A stretch of DNA of 64,000 bases from Ampullaceana balthica (GCA_944989445.1 CALYLW010000138.1:1107921-1171920), one strand, 5' to 3'; counted from the stretch's first letter, positions 10,371-24,400 are shown. Numbers and translations are program-made. The notes: generated by a model not told the origin, from the letters alone.

Positions 10371-10962
10371 AGACGGCTGTTGGAGGGGAGTTACAACATG
10401 CCACCGAACTGTGGCGGAACGTCCTTGGACGGCTTTGTTGCTCGTCTGAAATAAAGCGTACAGTTCAGCTTTTAAAAATTCTGGGAGAATATATTTTTTA
10501 AATTTTATTTTAAAAGGGACCATTTTTATACAAATTAATTGCTAAAGAATTCGTTTTTTAAATATTTGAAAAATTCTATAATAGATTTCTTTTATGAAGA
10601 ATTCCTGATTTTAATGAGTTTAATGTTATTGAAATGTCTGAATGTCTGTTTTGTCTTTAAGATTGATGAATTTTTAGTTTTAAAATTTTCTTCAAAAATA
10701 AAATATCATTAATTATTACTTGGCTAAAATTTTTAATAAATTTTATCAGTTGTTTATATTTTAATAAGTAATTTGAGTCTCTTATAAAATTTTAATATTA
10801 ATTAATTTATTTGAGTCGTGGAAATTGTTTAAAGTCATCTAAATAATTACTTCAGAAATAGAATATAAATTTTAAATGTAACAATTTTTCACTCATATCA
10901 ATTTTATGAGATTTCTATATTTAACCCAAAGGTTCAAGTCCGGGTCACCGCGCAACAGGAAG

Positions 10963-11045
10963 ATGGAGGAATATTCATAACATTAGCCTCTAAAAAAGAT
11001 TACCAATCACTGCATTGGATTTTTCGACTTTTTCGAAAAATGTAA
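10963..11045 (+). promoter_or_regulatory. Two candidate minimal uORFs before the alpha-arrestin start
   Basis: ATGGAGGAATATTCATAA (10963-10980) encodes a 5-codon uORF. ATGTAA at 11040-11045 is a start-stop pair, 37 nt before the main ATG. They matter only if this stretch belongs to the mature 5' UTR, which the sequence alone does not prove. Confidence 0.3.
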
Positions 11046-11082
11046 TCACAATAGAAAATTTATAGCAATCAAAGCTTTAAAA

Positions 11083-14000
11083 ATGGGAAAGCTTAAATGT
11101 TTTGAGATTATATTAGCTGGTAGTAAATCAGTGTACCACCCAGGGGAACGAGTCCAAGGGAATGTTGTTGTCGAGTTGAAGGGCGATATGAAAATGAGAT
11201 CGCTACGAATCTTTATGAAAGGTGTTGCTAAAGTTCACTGGACTGAATCGCGAAGTACTGGCAGCAGACTTGGATCATATACAGAACATTATAATGCTGA
11301 AGTTGAATATTTCTTTAAAAGACAAGTGCTTTTTGGTGGAGGCAAGTTGCATCTGCTCACTCCTCTTGGCCTAAGCCTAAAAAATAAAAACGTATTTATT
11401 TTTGTTATAAGTTATATATAATTATTAATTAATTATTAACTAAGACTAAGAATCAAGAATTCATTAATTTATATTTAAACCCAAACTAGATAATAAACTA
11501 CTGTACTGTACTGTATAGACCAGGGGTGGGCAATTGCTTTGACTCTGGGGCCACTTGTCACTTGTGGTATCGTAGTTCAGCTGAGGGCCACACCGTTTAA
11601 AATACAGTGGAACCCGGTTAAGTCGACGGCCTTGGGGTATGAAAAATGGCGCCGAGATAACCGGTCATTGAGTTTAACGAAAACCAATATGGCGGCAAAA
11701 GATTAACATGTGCTTGAAATTTCTTTATGTCAAGTACATGAATCATGATAAGGTTGTTAACCGGTTAGCCGTAACTTCGGTATAAACTTATAACGCGGAG
11801 TTAATATATTGTTGTGTTACGGCAGAATACCAGAACCAATACGTGAGCGACCGTGACATCAAAGCGTTTTCTTACTATTCCGGTCTATAAATAATATACA
11901 CGTCATCACTATTAGTTTAGTTCGCCTGCGGCTGAGGAAAGATTTTTTTTTAAATATGACTTCGCTTAGTTGTCGAGGCACTGTATGAGAGCTAACACTC
12001 AGTGATATGAACAAGGTCAAAGTCAAGGCCGCGCCTGTTTTGTTACTATTTATATTAAGAGAGTCATTAGAAAGACGTAGCAAAGATACCGGGCGATTAA
12101 TTGGTCCTCAAATTTGAGTTCAGTCTTTTAGTGACTGTTTTCCTGCAAGTTAAAGGCATTTGACGTAAGATTACCACATTAATATCAAAACTGATATTTG
12201 CTTTAAAAAATGAGTACGGCTAGTGAACGTTTTTTTTTAAACTCTCTTAGTTGACGAAGCATAGTACGTGAACTAACACACAGTGCAGCGTTGTTAAAAT
12301 GGGAACAACGTTAAAGCCGCGTGAACTGTTATTGAACTATTAATTTTATTGGTTAGCTAGCATAAACGTAACCAATTGTAAAACTTTTTATAAGACGTGC
12401 GCGAAAATATGGTAGCGAGATGGTGAGTGGCAACGATAACTAACTTTTTCAAAAGCTGTCGATTGGTATAGTACCAGAATTAAGTTATAACACAGCGCTG
12501 AGAGCTGAACACAAGCGGGCTGTGACGTCACCAGCAGACCTCGCCGGGCAGAAATTTGATGTTTTTATAAAAAATCCATAACTAACATTTTCAAAAGCTG
12601 GCATTTGGTATACATGTAGTACCAGAAGCAACACAGCGCTGAGAGCTGAATGCAAGCCGGCTGTGATGTCACCAGCAGACCTAGCGAGGCATAAATTCGA
12701 TGCCCTCCCTTGGTTATAAAAAATCACATCTAATATTTTCAAAAGCTGGCGATTGGTCATGGGGATCGAGATAACCAACGCTAAGTGGCAAATTTGGCCC
12801 TCTTTTGTGCTCGAGGTATTATGGTTCGGCGACTTAAAATAATCAAATTAACCGATGAGAAAATGCAAAGACAAAGAGAGAATTTGGCGGTTCCAATAAA
12901 AAACGTTGACTTAATAGAGCTGACGAGTTAACCGGGCTCGGGTTAAGTGGTTCTGCTGTAATTATATTTATATTCTTTAAGTTTAGTTAACATTACATTT
13001 CGTTTAATTTTTAAGAAAAAACTATGAATTTTATCATAAAAAGCAATGATTGAGTCAATGCAGAGCACTATAGTCCTTGACAATGAAACCTTTTCAAATT
13101 AGCTTCTCACATCAGGACACAATATGCTTGCGCAACCGACCATACACTGATTAACAAACTCACCATCTGAAAAGGCCTATTCTGTATAGTGAAGTTGTAG
13201 GCTAGCGGCCGCACAGATATCTGACCGACACTGCACAGCAGTTCTGAATTACTGCGCAGTAAATTTGTAAAATATTGCACACAAAAATGGATGCTGTGCA
13301 ACTTTGTACACAAGTTTTTTTTTACTTTGCACGCAGACCAATGAACCATAGAGGAAACATTGTGAGAGACATATTTTTTAATGTGGCCCTAAACTTTTAT
13401 CATATCTAATTTGGCTGTAATCATTTATTTCCTAATGCTATTCCTGGAACACTGGGTATATTGGTTAAAGATAAAAAAGGTAAACATAGGCCAATCAGTA
13501 CGCATATACATCATATTAAACTAAATAAATGTTTCCCGATATCTGTGCAAACATTTCTCTACAACTGTACAAATGCATACAAAAAAAAAGAGCACTAAAA
13601 GAATGGAAAATTTGTTAAATGTATTATTTCTAACTTTTAAATTTTAATACTGGTTTCAGTGTAGAAATATACCTATCCTAGTATGTACTTGTTACATTTT
13701 GAGAGATTTCACAGTTTCAATTTTTTTATAAGTTTTCTTTTGTTGTTTTTTTAATCTGATATTTCGGTCACATTTTTATTCTTTTACACTGATAAGAGTT
13801 GAATCAATTTTTATATAAATTTATCAGATAAAATTTAATAGCTAATTTAATTTAATTATACACATTCTTCGGATTATTATATTGCTTTAGTAGTACAAAT
13901 TCCTATTTTATAGTATTTTGGGTTTTTTAATGAAGTTTGCCATCTAAGTACAGTTGTTTATTTTTACAACACAGTTTGGGGAGGGGGGAATGTGTCACCG

Positions 14001-17000
14001 GTTAGTTTTATATTTTTCATTTTCTATATGGATATAAATTATTTTTTAAATTTATTGACAGAGCTGTCCTGATTTTCAATCATGTCTTTTCACTAAAAAA
14101 TAGTTAAAATATGTTTAATAGTACCTTAAACTGTAGTACATGTACTATTAAAAATATTAAATAAAGTAAAAAATAATTGTGGAGTTACAGAATTTATTTA
14201 ACTTATCTATCTCCGACTTTGTACTTAAGGTTATTCAACAGACCAAAAGGATTTCTCTTTTCTGAATTTATTGCGCGTTCTATTAAGATTTCAATAATAA
14301 GTCTTCCCTCTTAAGTGCAAAAAAAATGTATTGTTTCTAAATGCATTGAACAGCTGCACAGATTCCTGAACTGTAAAGATTACAAAATATCTGAAACTGT
14401 TGCAATTTAAGGACACAGTAAAAAGGTTGTTATGTATGAATATATTGTATAATCACACATATACATGTATATATATACTTTTCATTTCTGAATTTTCCTG
14501 TAGCTCAAGTATTTTTTTTTAAATTTAATAATCTGTAACCATTTATTTTCATCCTCAGAAGTAGCAGATGGTAGAGACACTTTATCTGATGGCCATCATG
14601 AGTTGAACTTTTCTTTTGATTTGCCTATGGGGTTTGTTTCGATTTTAAAAATTATTTTTGTTTTTAATTTAAAAATCAACATTTTACAAAAATTTACTAA
14701 CAATTGATTATTAAAAAAATAATTTTAAAATTAGAGAATATGAAGTAGCTTCCAGGCTCATTTACAATAAACATTTCTCATCATGGCCATTATACTATAT
14801 AAGACAGTTTTATAAAAACATAAGGAAACAAGAATTTAAAAGAAGATTTCTGTAACAGATAATTGATTTACTAAAGAAAACATAATAACATCCCTTGTTA
14901 TCAATTTTTAAAAAATTGGAGAAAAGTATCTGATAATTTTTATGTATATAAGATCGCTCACTGGGTTCATTGTTGGAAAAATAAATCTGATTTTGGTTGC
15001 ATGGTCATAGATGAATATAAATCAGATTTAACATTTAAGGTTTAAGAAATTAATGTTCTATTTTACTGCTGATATTTATCATTTCAAGAATTACAAATAA
15101 TAATATTTTTTTAAATGACAAAGATTTATTGTGTTGCAGGGGCATTTCAACAAGCTTTGAAGGCAAACATGGCAGCATTCGTTACTGGTTAAAAGCTGAA
15201 ATGGATAAACCATGGTCATTTAATCATAAAACAAAAAAAGCCTTTACTGTTATAAGTCCTATAGATATTAATAGACCAGAATACCAGGTACGAATATTTA
15301 TTTAATGCTATTTGTCTTTGAACATTTTTTTTCTCTTAAATGGGTATCTTTTGCTTATTTGAGTAATAACCAAATATAGTTTATTTCTCAAATAAAACTT
15401 ATAACTCTAGACATACAAAATAAGCAAATTACATAAAGGATAATTAAAAAATCAATATTTTTAATGGTCTTTCAGGTTCATGTAGAGAGTAGTGTTGAGA
15501 AAACCCTTTGTTGCTGGTTGTGTACATCTGGACCTATATCCATTACATCTAGAACAGATAGAAGAGGCTATTGTCCAGGTATTTTATTGTTGAATCTGTC
15601 AAAACTTTTAAAGCCTTTACAAATAAGTAACCTAAGTAATTATCCCTTTTCAGTAAAACAGTTTAGCAATGAATTTTTTTTTAAAGTCAACCTTAAATTT
15701 TATTAATCACCAACCAGTCAAACTACTGAATAATTTTTTATTGCCATGCACCATACACAAGTTGATTTTTTTGTAGCTTTTATATTGATATGGTTAGTGG
15801 TTGGTATACCTTTTTTGAATTCTCATTTCAATTTGTCAATTTAATAATTCAAGGTTAACTACAAAAATGTAGCTTGCGGCATGCAGCAGTATGACAAGAT
15901 GAACAAGCAAACTACATTTTTTATTCACTTCTCACCATCTTTGGTTACTAAGAAAATAGACTATAATTCCTATTGTCATTCTATCTCTGAAAAGTGGAGC
16001 CTCATTCTTGTGCCTCACCCTGTATAATTTCTCAATGAAATAATTTAAATGACTCTAATGGTGCAGTATCTTTTCATTTTAGGTGAATCTATAGCTATAT
16101 CAGCAGAGTTTGACAATCACTCATCACGTACAGTTATACCATATGCGACCTTGTATCAGTCACAGACTTTCTTTGCCAGCGGCAAATCCCGCATCAGACG
16201 TACCAAGTTTACTGTTCTTACAGGTCTTCCTGTTGCTCCCGGTACCAGAGGCTCATGGGACTCTCAACTTTTAAAAATTCCTGCTGTCACCCCATCTATT
16301 ATCAACTGTTGTGTTATGAAAGTTGACTATTATGTCAAGGTGATAATAGACACACCAGTAATTGGATAATCCATAAATTAACATAATTATCTTTCCATTT
16401 TTTTTTCTAGTTTAGCTTTGTTAGATGCTGTTTACAAATCATTTAAAATTGTAGTCTGATGATTTTAAGATAATATTTTATGCCTATTTTCAAAATATTC
16501 TCTTTTCAGGTTGCTCTTCACATCAATGGTGCCTACAATTTGACAATGCATTTGCCAGTGGTGATAGGCACTGTGCCTTTCCGTCAAGCACCTAGTTATC
16601 GGTACACAGATTCTCGGTATTACAGGGAAACACAAGCTCAGTTTGCCTCTGTCAGTCTTCTCCCTGTGCCACCTCCTTACAGAGAGATGATCACACCTCC
16701 CCCACCATTTGATGGTAAGCGTGATATTCTAATATTACCACAGATAGAGAGTACCTATATTGCCCCTAAAATCAAGGGAAAAATAATGAAAGGTTATTCA
16801 AGGATAAGAAAGAAATATTTCTCTTGTCTTTTTATTTTATTTGAAGATTTCATGTGACAGGTAAAACTACGGAATAATTTTACACAGACAGCTGAATTTT
16901 AATTCCTGACCAATGAGGGTGCTGTGTGGTTATTTATCATTGTTTATCTCCTTCCAAGAAAAACCAATTTTTTTTATTAACTTGGTCCAACACTCTTGGT

Positions 17001-18472
17001 TAATCCCAAATGTGGTGAAGAACAAAGATGAATAAGAACCAGCTATCCCTTGGCTGAAATGCAGAACACGTTACTATAGTGCCACAGGTCTTATCTAAAA
17101 TTGATAACCCATCTATACAAAGTTGTTTGGAAAAATGAATTATTTAAAGTAATGCTTTAATTTAAAATATTTGTTAATTAAAGTAAAAGTTTGATTGGCT
17201 TCTTTCCAATCAGATCCACCAACCTATGCTGAGAGTATTGGAGGAGCTGTTAATATTGATGATGATGATGATGACAATGAACCACCGGGCTCAAACATGG
17301 GGGACCTAACCTATACACCTATGTATCGATATGTTTATAACTACAGACCTCCACCAGCATACCATGAGGTGGGTAGGTGAATTTTTTCATGTGTTTTCAT
17401 GTACTGAACCTTACTTAAAGAAAATAATTTATTCAATTGTTCTATCAAGGAGGGACTTGCTTAGTAAGTTTGAACCATTGAATTATAACCTCAGGTTTGA
17501 GCACCAATAATAAAAAAAAGAGCACTTACTACTTAAATGTATAATTTACTAATGACATTTTTTTTACTACATTGTGAAACAAAGAAACTTAACATGCAAA
17601 AAAAATTTTGAAGAATCTTTTCATATATAATATAATATATACTAGGGGCAAGTACCCGGCTTTCCCGGGTTTAACAACAACAACAGCAAAAACAACAACA
17701 GCAACAAAACAACAAAAACAAACAACAAAAACAACAACTACAACAGCAACAACAACAGCAACAACAACAGCAACAACGACAAAAACAACAACAGAAACAG
17801 CAACAGCAACAAAAAAACAAAAACAAAACAACAACAAAATCAACAACAAAACAACTACAACAACTACAACAGCAACAACAAAAAAGCAACAACAACATGA
17901 AGGACATTGTCGTCGCAGGGCAAGGGATGTGGACAACAACAACAGTAAAAACAACACAAAAGCAACAACAGCAACAAAAACAACAACAGCAACAACAACA
18001 AAAACATCAACAACAAAACAACAGCAAAACAACAGCAACAACTACAACAACAAAAGCAACAACAACAAAAAAATTATTTTATGGCGATAATCGCCTTCTT
18101 GTTAATCTCGACACCAAAATGTTTATTATTTTGCGTCATTATTTTACGTCTTAATTTTCAATAATTTTTATTTTATATAGCTCATATAAGGAAAAATTAC
18201 ATTTTGGGCCCCCGGTATCTTATATATATGTAACGAAACCTGTTTAATAACCTTTCCGGTATAATTTTGTGTACGTGTACCAAATTTCACGTTATTTGGT
18301 TGTCTGGATCTTGAGTTATTAGGGAACAGACAGACAACCAGACAGACAACAAATGCGTCTTATATGTATAAAGATATGTGCTGAGTTTGAATTTTCCTTG
18401 CAGCATGAATCCAACAATATATCCCACATGGAACATTTGGCACTGACAAGCTGCAGTGATGAAGACTCCTGA
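11083..18472 (+). CDS. ARRDC3: Alpha-arrestin, ARRDC3-like, 9 coding exons, 422 aa
   Basis: Exons: 11083-11341, 14559-14631, 15140-15287, 15476-15578, 16083-16339, 16510-16714, 17214-17368, 18404-18472. These are eight visible coding segments that keep frame throughout. The N-arrestin half has GKLKCFEIILAGSK, YHPGERVQGNVVVEL and KVHWTESRSTGS. The junction gives SFEGKHGSIRYWLKAEM, then KTLCCWLCTSGPIS opens the arrestin C half (about residues 166-300), which ends in LPVVIGTVPF. The tail carries three PPxY motifs (PPPY, PPTY, PPAY), the WW-domain ligands by which this family recruits NEDD4-type ubiquitin ligases to receptors and transporters at the plasma membrane and endosomes. Length equals that of vertebrate ARRDC2/3/4 proteins. 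The start ATG lies in AAAAATGGG. Intron 1 uses a GC donor. The call to the ARRDC2/3/4 group is strong; ARRDC3 itself is a best guess. (Count eight exons if a 5' non-coding exon is excluded.). Confidence 0.92.
11523..11604. mobile_element. hAT left-end fragment
   Basis: CAGGGGTGGGCAATTGC followed by CTCTGGGGCCAC and GAGGGCCACACC is a typical hAT terminus. It is cut at 11603 by the pogo-like element; no right end was found. Confidence 0.5.
11605..12958. mobile_element. Pogo/Tigger-like non-autonomous element, copy 1
   Basis: Left end CAGTGGAACCCGGTTAAGTC and right end reading inward CAGCAGAACCACTTAACCC, flanked by TA on each side (11603-11604 and 12959-12960). This fits Tc1/mariner-superfamily pogo-like elements. 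Both ends match the second copy at 31895-33460. The interior has two to three diverged ~150-bp units (CACAGCGCTGAGAGCTGAA, CAGCAGACC, TTTTCAAAAGCTG), which account for the frame at 12485-12778. No transposase recognised. It lies in the first arrestin intron. Confidence 0.75.
13170..13364. repeat. Partial MITE related to 57351-57540
   Basis: CACAGATATCTGACCGACAC, TTTGTAAAATATTGCACA and GTGCAACTTTG, ending GAGGAAACATTG, correspond to the CAATGTTCCC hAT MITE. The left terminus is not clear. Confidence 0.55.
17642..18374 (-). mobile_element. Helitron-like element with (CAA)n core in last arrestin intron
   Basis: On the minus strand the element starts A|TCTTTATACATATAAGAC (18374) and ends CTAG|T (17642). 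A hairpin (ACCCGG, loop CTTTC, CCGGGT, 17654-17670) lies 8 nt before CTAG. These termini match the Helitron pattern, though the hairpin sequence differs from that of the copies at 3799 and 26571. About 400 bp of the interior is a CAA/CAG array (17674-18070), broken by a short unique segment at 17897-17935. No helicase. Confidence 0.6.
17674..18070. repeat. (CAA)n/(CAG) microsatellite array
   Basis: Almost entirely AAC/CAG trinucleotides. This generates long open frames on both strands (poly-T/Q and poly-V/C) that are not genes. Confidence 0.95.
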
Positions 18473-18481
18473 CCAAGACAG

Positions 18482-18487
18482 AATAAA
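18482..18487 (+). terminator. Proximal polyadenylation signal candidate, alpha-arrestin
   Basis: AATAAA 10 bases after the stop. A second AATAAA at 19354-19359 would give a UTR of about 900 bases; which is used cannot be told. Confidence 0.35.
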
Positions 18488-18489
18488 GA

Positions 18490-21400
18490 AATCATGAAAT
18501 GGAAATAAGGAAACAGTATATGCTTTGTAAATTAAAAATGATGCAGCAAAATTTCTTTTTACACTTTGGTCTGTGAATTATTTCATATAAAATAACCTGA
18601 CATAAAAGAAAGTGAATGTAGCTTCAAATTTTGGTCATTTTTTAATGTTGGCATAATATCCTCTCTTAATTCGACATAGAATTGTAAAGCATGAGATTAG
18701 GTGGTTTTTTTTTCATTATTTTTTTTATTAATATTAAAGATAATCTAACTTATGGTTTGATCAAATCAATAATTTTCTCTAATATTGATCATATATATAT
18801 ATATATATATATCTGATATATTAGGATCAAATTACCATGAAGCTTTTTTTAATAGAAATGTGAGAGATTATCAAGGTACTCGATATCTACTGAATAATCT
18901 GCAGAATGTTGATTTGTCATTATAGAACTGTAATTATTATTATTGGATTACTTAATTTTTTTACAGAGGCCAAGAAGTATTAATATAGTAATATACTAAT
19001 GAATTTTACAACAAATTAAGGTTTCTAAAAAAATATTTCATGTGAATAAATAGTTAAAGTTTTGTGTTAATTTGATTTATGAAAAAAACTATTAACACTG
19101 TTCTTTCCTGTGGCAAAGAACGTTGTATGAGGAAAATGAATTGATGAATGTTTCTTATTGGAGTTTTTCAGTATATTAATGTTTTGTTAATTTTTTTGAC
19201 GAACTACTGAATTTGGTTGTATTGTAGTAAATGTATCTAGTTTAAACTACATATCTACAATGTGTTCAAATATATGACATTTTTTATTGAATTATTTTTT
19301 AAAATTTTGTAACAATTTAATATTGTAATTAACTTTATATTGTTTCCATATTTAATAAAGAAATGTACAGGGAATGGAGTGTAATCTATAAGGTAATTTT
19401 TAATACTATATATTTTTGCCTGTTTGCAGTAATGTGATAAACTTTTTGTAGCTTTCTACTTATAATATGTGGAACACTGAAAGAAGATCTTTTCTTTTTA
19501 ATTTGAAATCAATTTTTGTTAGTGCAATGAACACTTTTTACAAAGTAATGTGATTTTATTATTTTAAACCAATATTATTGTGATCAACAGTATTAATTTT
19601 ATTTCTATAGCTGCTTTTTTTATTCTCATAATCAGTGCTTTTTTTTTCTAGTAGATCGCACCGGAACATTGTTCCGGCACCTTTTTTATGTTACTGCCTG
19701 GAATTTTTGGTCTTACTGCTTTTTCAGGTTGTGTTAAATATGCGTTCCGGTACCATTTTTTTAATAGAGAAAAAGCACTGCTTATAATGACTCAGTTATG
19801 AAAGTTTGATATTGTAATTAATAAACCATTTTTTGGAAATGAATCAGAAGAACAGAAGAGTGGTCAGTTTATGACCGACAATAGGAAACTGAACAAGTTT
19901 TTATTAGGCTTGGAGAAAGAAGACACAAAAAATGTAAAGGATGTTGCAGCTAAATACAAACAAGAGATAAAATATTAGAAATTATAAACTAAATGTCTCA
20001 TATCATAATTTAAACTCTGTCTACAACACGTATATACATTTCTGAAATAAGTAAAGTTTTCTGTTTATGGTCACAAGTTTTGCCCTCAATTTTCCACTGC
20101 CATGCTTTAAGGGTATCCCATGCTTGGAGTATCAAAATAATTGCATTATGAAATACTATTGTTTTTTTCAAATTTTAAACTAAGGCTCTATATTTGATAA
20201 TGTTTAGAATTTATAGTGTTTAACATGTGAAGCTAAGTGATTGTGTTAAATAATAAATATTTTTCATGTGGTGGTTTTTAAGTCTTTACCTGAACAATTT
20301 TTTTTTAAACTAAATAAAATATTTGTTTAAAAATCAAATAAAATAATTGATTATGATTATTATGAATTCTAGTGGCAGTTAATGGAACAGGGATATGAGA
20401 AGTTTAAACACTTATACTCGTTACTGGCAAAAACAGAGGGTGGACTTATGAATGAATGGGCTTATGAATTTAGAGATTATATAAGAGCTGAACAAGATAA
20501 ACCAAAATAGCAAAAATCTGGAGTGACAAATAAAAGAACAGAAACTGGGCAGTAAAGGAAATAGCTGTAGGTAAACCACAGAGAAGAAAAGTTCACCTCC
20601 ATCTTTTTTTTCATAATCATTTGTACATTTTACCTGAGTTAAATTAATTATAATAGTAAACTTAACAGCCAATGGTGTGTAACTAAATATAAGCTAAATG
20701 AAACTACAGAATTGGAACTAAGACATTTTTTTAAAAAATGCATTGATTTTAAGTTGTAACATTTTATAATCCAAGCTAACAATTGATTTAAGAAAAGTTT
20801 GTCACGTGCTAAATTTTACTATGAACTCTAGTAGTTGTCTATACTTAAAGTTTACTTAAGAGGTTCTTTTGCATCTATTTTATTTACTTAATCAATACTA
20901 ATTGTTTTAGGTATTGTCATATAAGTTACCAATGTTAATTGATTTATTTTACTAGCCTCACATAAATAGACAGCACTTGTCTTGTGTTTAAAATCCCAAG
21001 GTGCTAATTTGACTTATGTGCTTGAAAAATTTAAATTATATCAATTCTACTTAAGCTAAATATACCACATCATCATTTTACATAACCAACCCACCATTTT
21101 TAATCTATTTGTGCATTACATTTTTAATGTATATTTATATTATTTTTTAAAAATTGGCGCCTAGTTTTGTATGTGTAATTAAAAGATTTAGATAGCAGTT
21201 TTTTTTAACAGTCATAAAATTTGTAAAAGTGAGATATTATGATGTCTTTAATTAAAAATATGCAGATCCTAGTCATTAACTATTTTTTTTTCTAGTTAAT
21301 AGTTATTTTTTTCCCAATACTAATATTTTTTTAATCATCTTGTGCTGCGACAAAATAATGGCAAATTATTTATGCTTTCTCAAGCTCACAAATATTTAAC

Positions 21401-24400
21401 AAAGTTTTATTGTAATTTTTTTTCTATTGAAATGGTTTATATCTATGTAATTTTTAAACTTATATGAAATTTAACAGATCCAGGTAAAGGCTACAAATTA
21501 TGATTCTTAGCATTCATGATAAGAAGTAAAATCTGAATCTTTGGGAAATAACCTAGTGTTTTTTAAGGATAACAAGTATTTTAGAAGCGCATTACATTAT
21601 AAGTGCTTTTCACATATTTTTTTAAATTTTTATAAAGTTATAGATGGAGAGTAAATCAGTAAACCTGAAAAGCATGTAATTTTCAGTTCACTTCCTTAAC
21701 ATTTAAAACAGTGTGCTCCCACTCAAATGACATGAAAAAATACATAGATATGTTTGCACCCAGTTAACTTTCAGCTGGAGGGCCATAAAAAGATGTCACC
21801 ATATTTTCACAGGGGTCTTGGACCTCCATTTCCATTGGATGCTCAAAATTTCATTTTTTAAGGATTCAATCATGATCAAACATTTTATTTTTTTATTTAG
21901 AAATTTTTCTTTTGATCTATTTTGTTTGCCCCTAATACCTTGTATTTTGTTAAGCAATTTCCTCAAAAATATAACATTAAATTATTTATTGAATAAAGTA
22001 ATTAAGACAAGAGAACAACATAAAAGGTAAATGAGATTTACAAGTTTTATTGACAATGTAAATATGTATTTTAAAGGTAATGGTGCGTTTTTGGAAGTAC
22101 CAAAATGCAATAATTAATAACATTTTTAATTTATTCTTTTAAAACTACATGATAATTTGATAAGAAGCATTGAAAGAAATTGAATTTTAGATGGCAATCA
22201 TTGTGTATAGAGTGTAAACCATTTACAAATTAAGCATTGCAATTCATTAATATTTTTTAAATTGAAAATTAATTTGGTCTATTGTAGCGGTTAAGACTAA
22301 ATAATGATCATTAAAATAAAAGCTTTCAAACTAAGCTCATATCATTTTGTTAATAGTCATTGGAAAGGAAAAAAAAAGTGAATTCAAATTTTTAAAATTC
22401 ATGCATAGAACACATTATTATTTACATATGAATAAGAGGCAACCTAAGTAATACTTTTGTTTATTATTACGGGTTTTTCATTTAATTTATTGCCTTTTTG
22501 TTTTTATCAAATTACTTAAAATACTTTGTGCAATACTATTTTTTCAAACTTATAGCTTTTCAATCTTATATACTAAAAATGTTAAGATCTTTTCACAGAA
22601 ACAAAATCTAGCACCTCTTTTATTATTGCCTTTAATATAGTAGCTGACATTTCTTTGCCAATACTCATTAAAAATAAACAACACATTATTTCCTTCTCAA
22701 AATGCTATTCACTTTTAATAAAGAGAGCAAATCTTTAATTAACATTATCAGGCTATCTAATATCTGATGGGAAACATTTTATTCACTATTTCTGAGTTAT
22801 GGAAATTAATGTATTAATTAATAAATTATTTTATCAGTTAGGTAAATCTGTCACTTCCCTAAAATAAGAGCAATTTGTTTTAACTTGAATTTATGATTAC
22901 CTATGTTTTGGTTTTTTTTAAATAATTTATTTACTATAAATAATTAAATTTGCATGACAATCAATCATGTTGCTGTGTATGAAATCTGCATTGGTACATC
23001 TTTTGGTGCCTCTCACTTATAAACAAATGTAAATTTCTCACAACTTTTTTTTTCCCTATTGTATATGAAACTGCTACATAATCATGACCATCGCTGGTCG
23101 ATGGTGGTCATTTATTCATGATTTTAATTATTTGTATACTTATTAGCTTAATAACACTGATATGAAAATTAAGCCATTTTGAATAGCAAAACTTTACTAG
23201 AGTAATGATAGATAAAAAGAAAATAGAAAGCTTCTTTTGACAATATCAAATCTAACACATCAAAAAAATGAAGATCAAATACAGGACATTCAAAATTTGG
23301 AGTCAACAATTATAAACTTCATCCTATTTCCCTCTAGGAAGACTGTGTATGGTAACTTCTTTTTATAGAAACAGGAGGTATTTTTGTGGTGAATATTAAG
23401 AAGGATAAGTTAAAATAAGTATTATCTCTTCTTTAAATACCCTGTATACATTTTTGGTACATTCATAAGCACTCTTTCTTAAAGATTAATGAAATATTTA
23501 TTTTCTTTAATACAAAAGTCAGATTTATTTTATGAATTAACTGTTTCAAATTTACATTAATTTTTTTTTGTTGATGTCAGTCTCATAATATGATAATGCA
23601 TCATAGATTATAAATATTTATAATCTTTAAAATTATTTTTATGATGGCCGCCATGTAAAAGCATGTAACTTTTCAGTGATTAAAAAGATTTTAAACATGA
23701 AATTGCATCGTTTCTTTTTTTTTCAGTTTTCAGTAAGCTATTTCCTATAAATTTTGTGTAGAATTTTGTAAATGCTCAAATCATGCAATGACTGAACTTC
23801 CACATTTTATTTTTTAATTTTGAAAAAGAAAATGCTTCTACTTCTATGCTTCTGAACAGCCTGTTTAAATGTTTGTCTCATTTTCTTGCTCTGTGTTACA
23901 TTTGAAGGTCTATTTTATGTGGCCAGTATTAAAATTAAAAAGTACATTTGTACTTTCCTTCTACTTCCTAATCAATGTGGTTTGTGACTGAAGCATATTT
24001 TTTATTGTCCCCACTAACCCTCTTGATCAGTTGATCCTGGTTGTTCATGTCTGAATTGTTTACTGAAACTGAATGGCAGGAGAGGGTGGTGGAGAGCTGA
24101 AGGATTTGGGGCAGGGGTGGTTTGAAAGGGGTTAGGGGCAGGGCAATACAGTAATGTGTGGCTGGTGATCATGGTTATATAACTTCAAAGCTTATTCTGT
24201 AGTTTATTTTTTAAGCATTTGTCATTTAAAAATTATTTAATTATCTATAAGTTTTATTGCTATTTTGAAAAATTTTAATTAAATACTAAGAGGCAGAAAA
24301 ATTATATATATTTTAAAAGAACTTTTTAAATGAATGAGAAACTTTAATTTCTTAACATGCATAGAATTTCTGTGCAAAAAATATTTTTAAAATTAATAGA

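Noticed and set aside
10929..10955. GGTTCAAGTCCGGGTCACC looks like a tRNA T-arm
   Set aside because: No matching T-stem, D-arm or anticodon arm around it; chance B-box similarity.
11083..11421. Arrestin exon 1 read through to a 112-aa protein
   Set aside because: After GGG the read-through enters intron 1. The in-frame continuation at 14559 matches the family.
12485..12778. 97-aa minus-strand frame as transposase
   Set aside because: It translates ~150-bp internal repeats of the pogo-like element; no DDE or HTH motif.
17589..18154. Four long overlapping frames with poly-T/Q and poly-V/C translations
   Set aside because: Products of the (CAA)n array in an intron.
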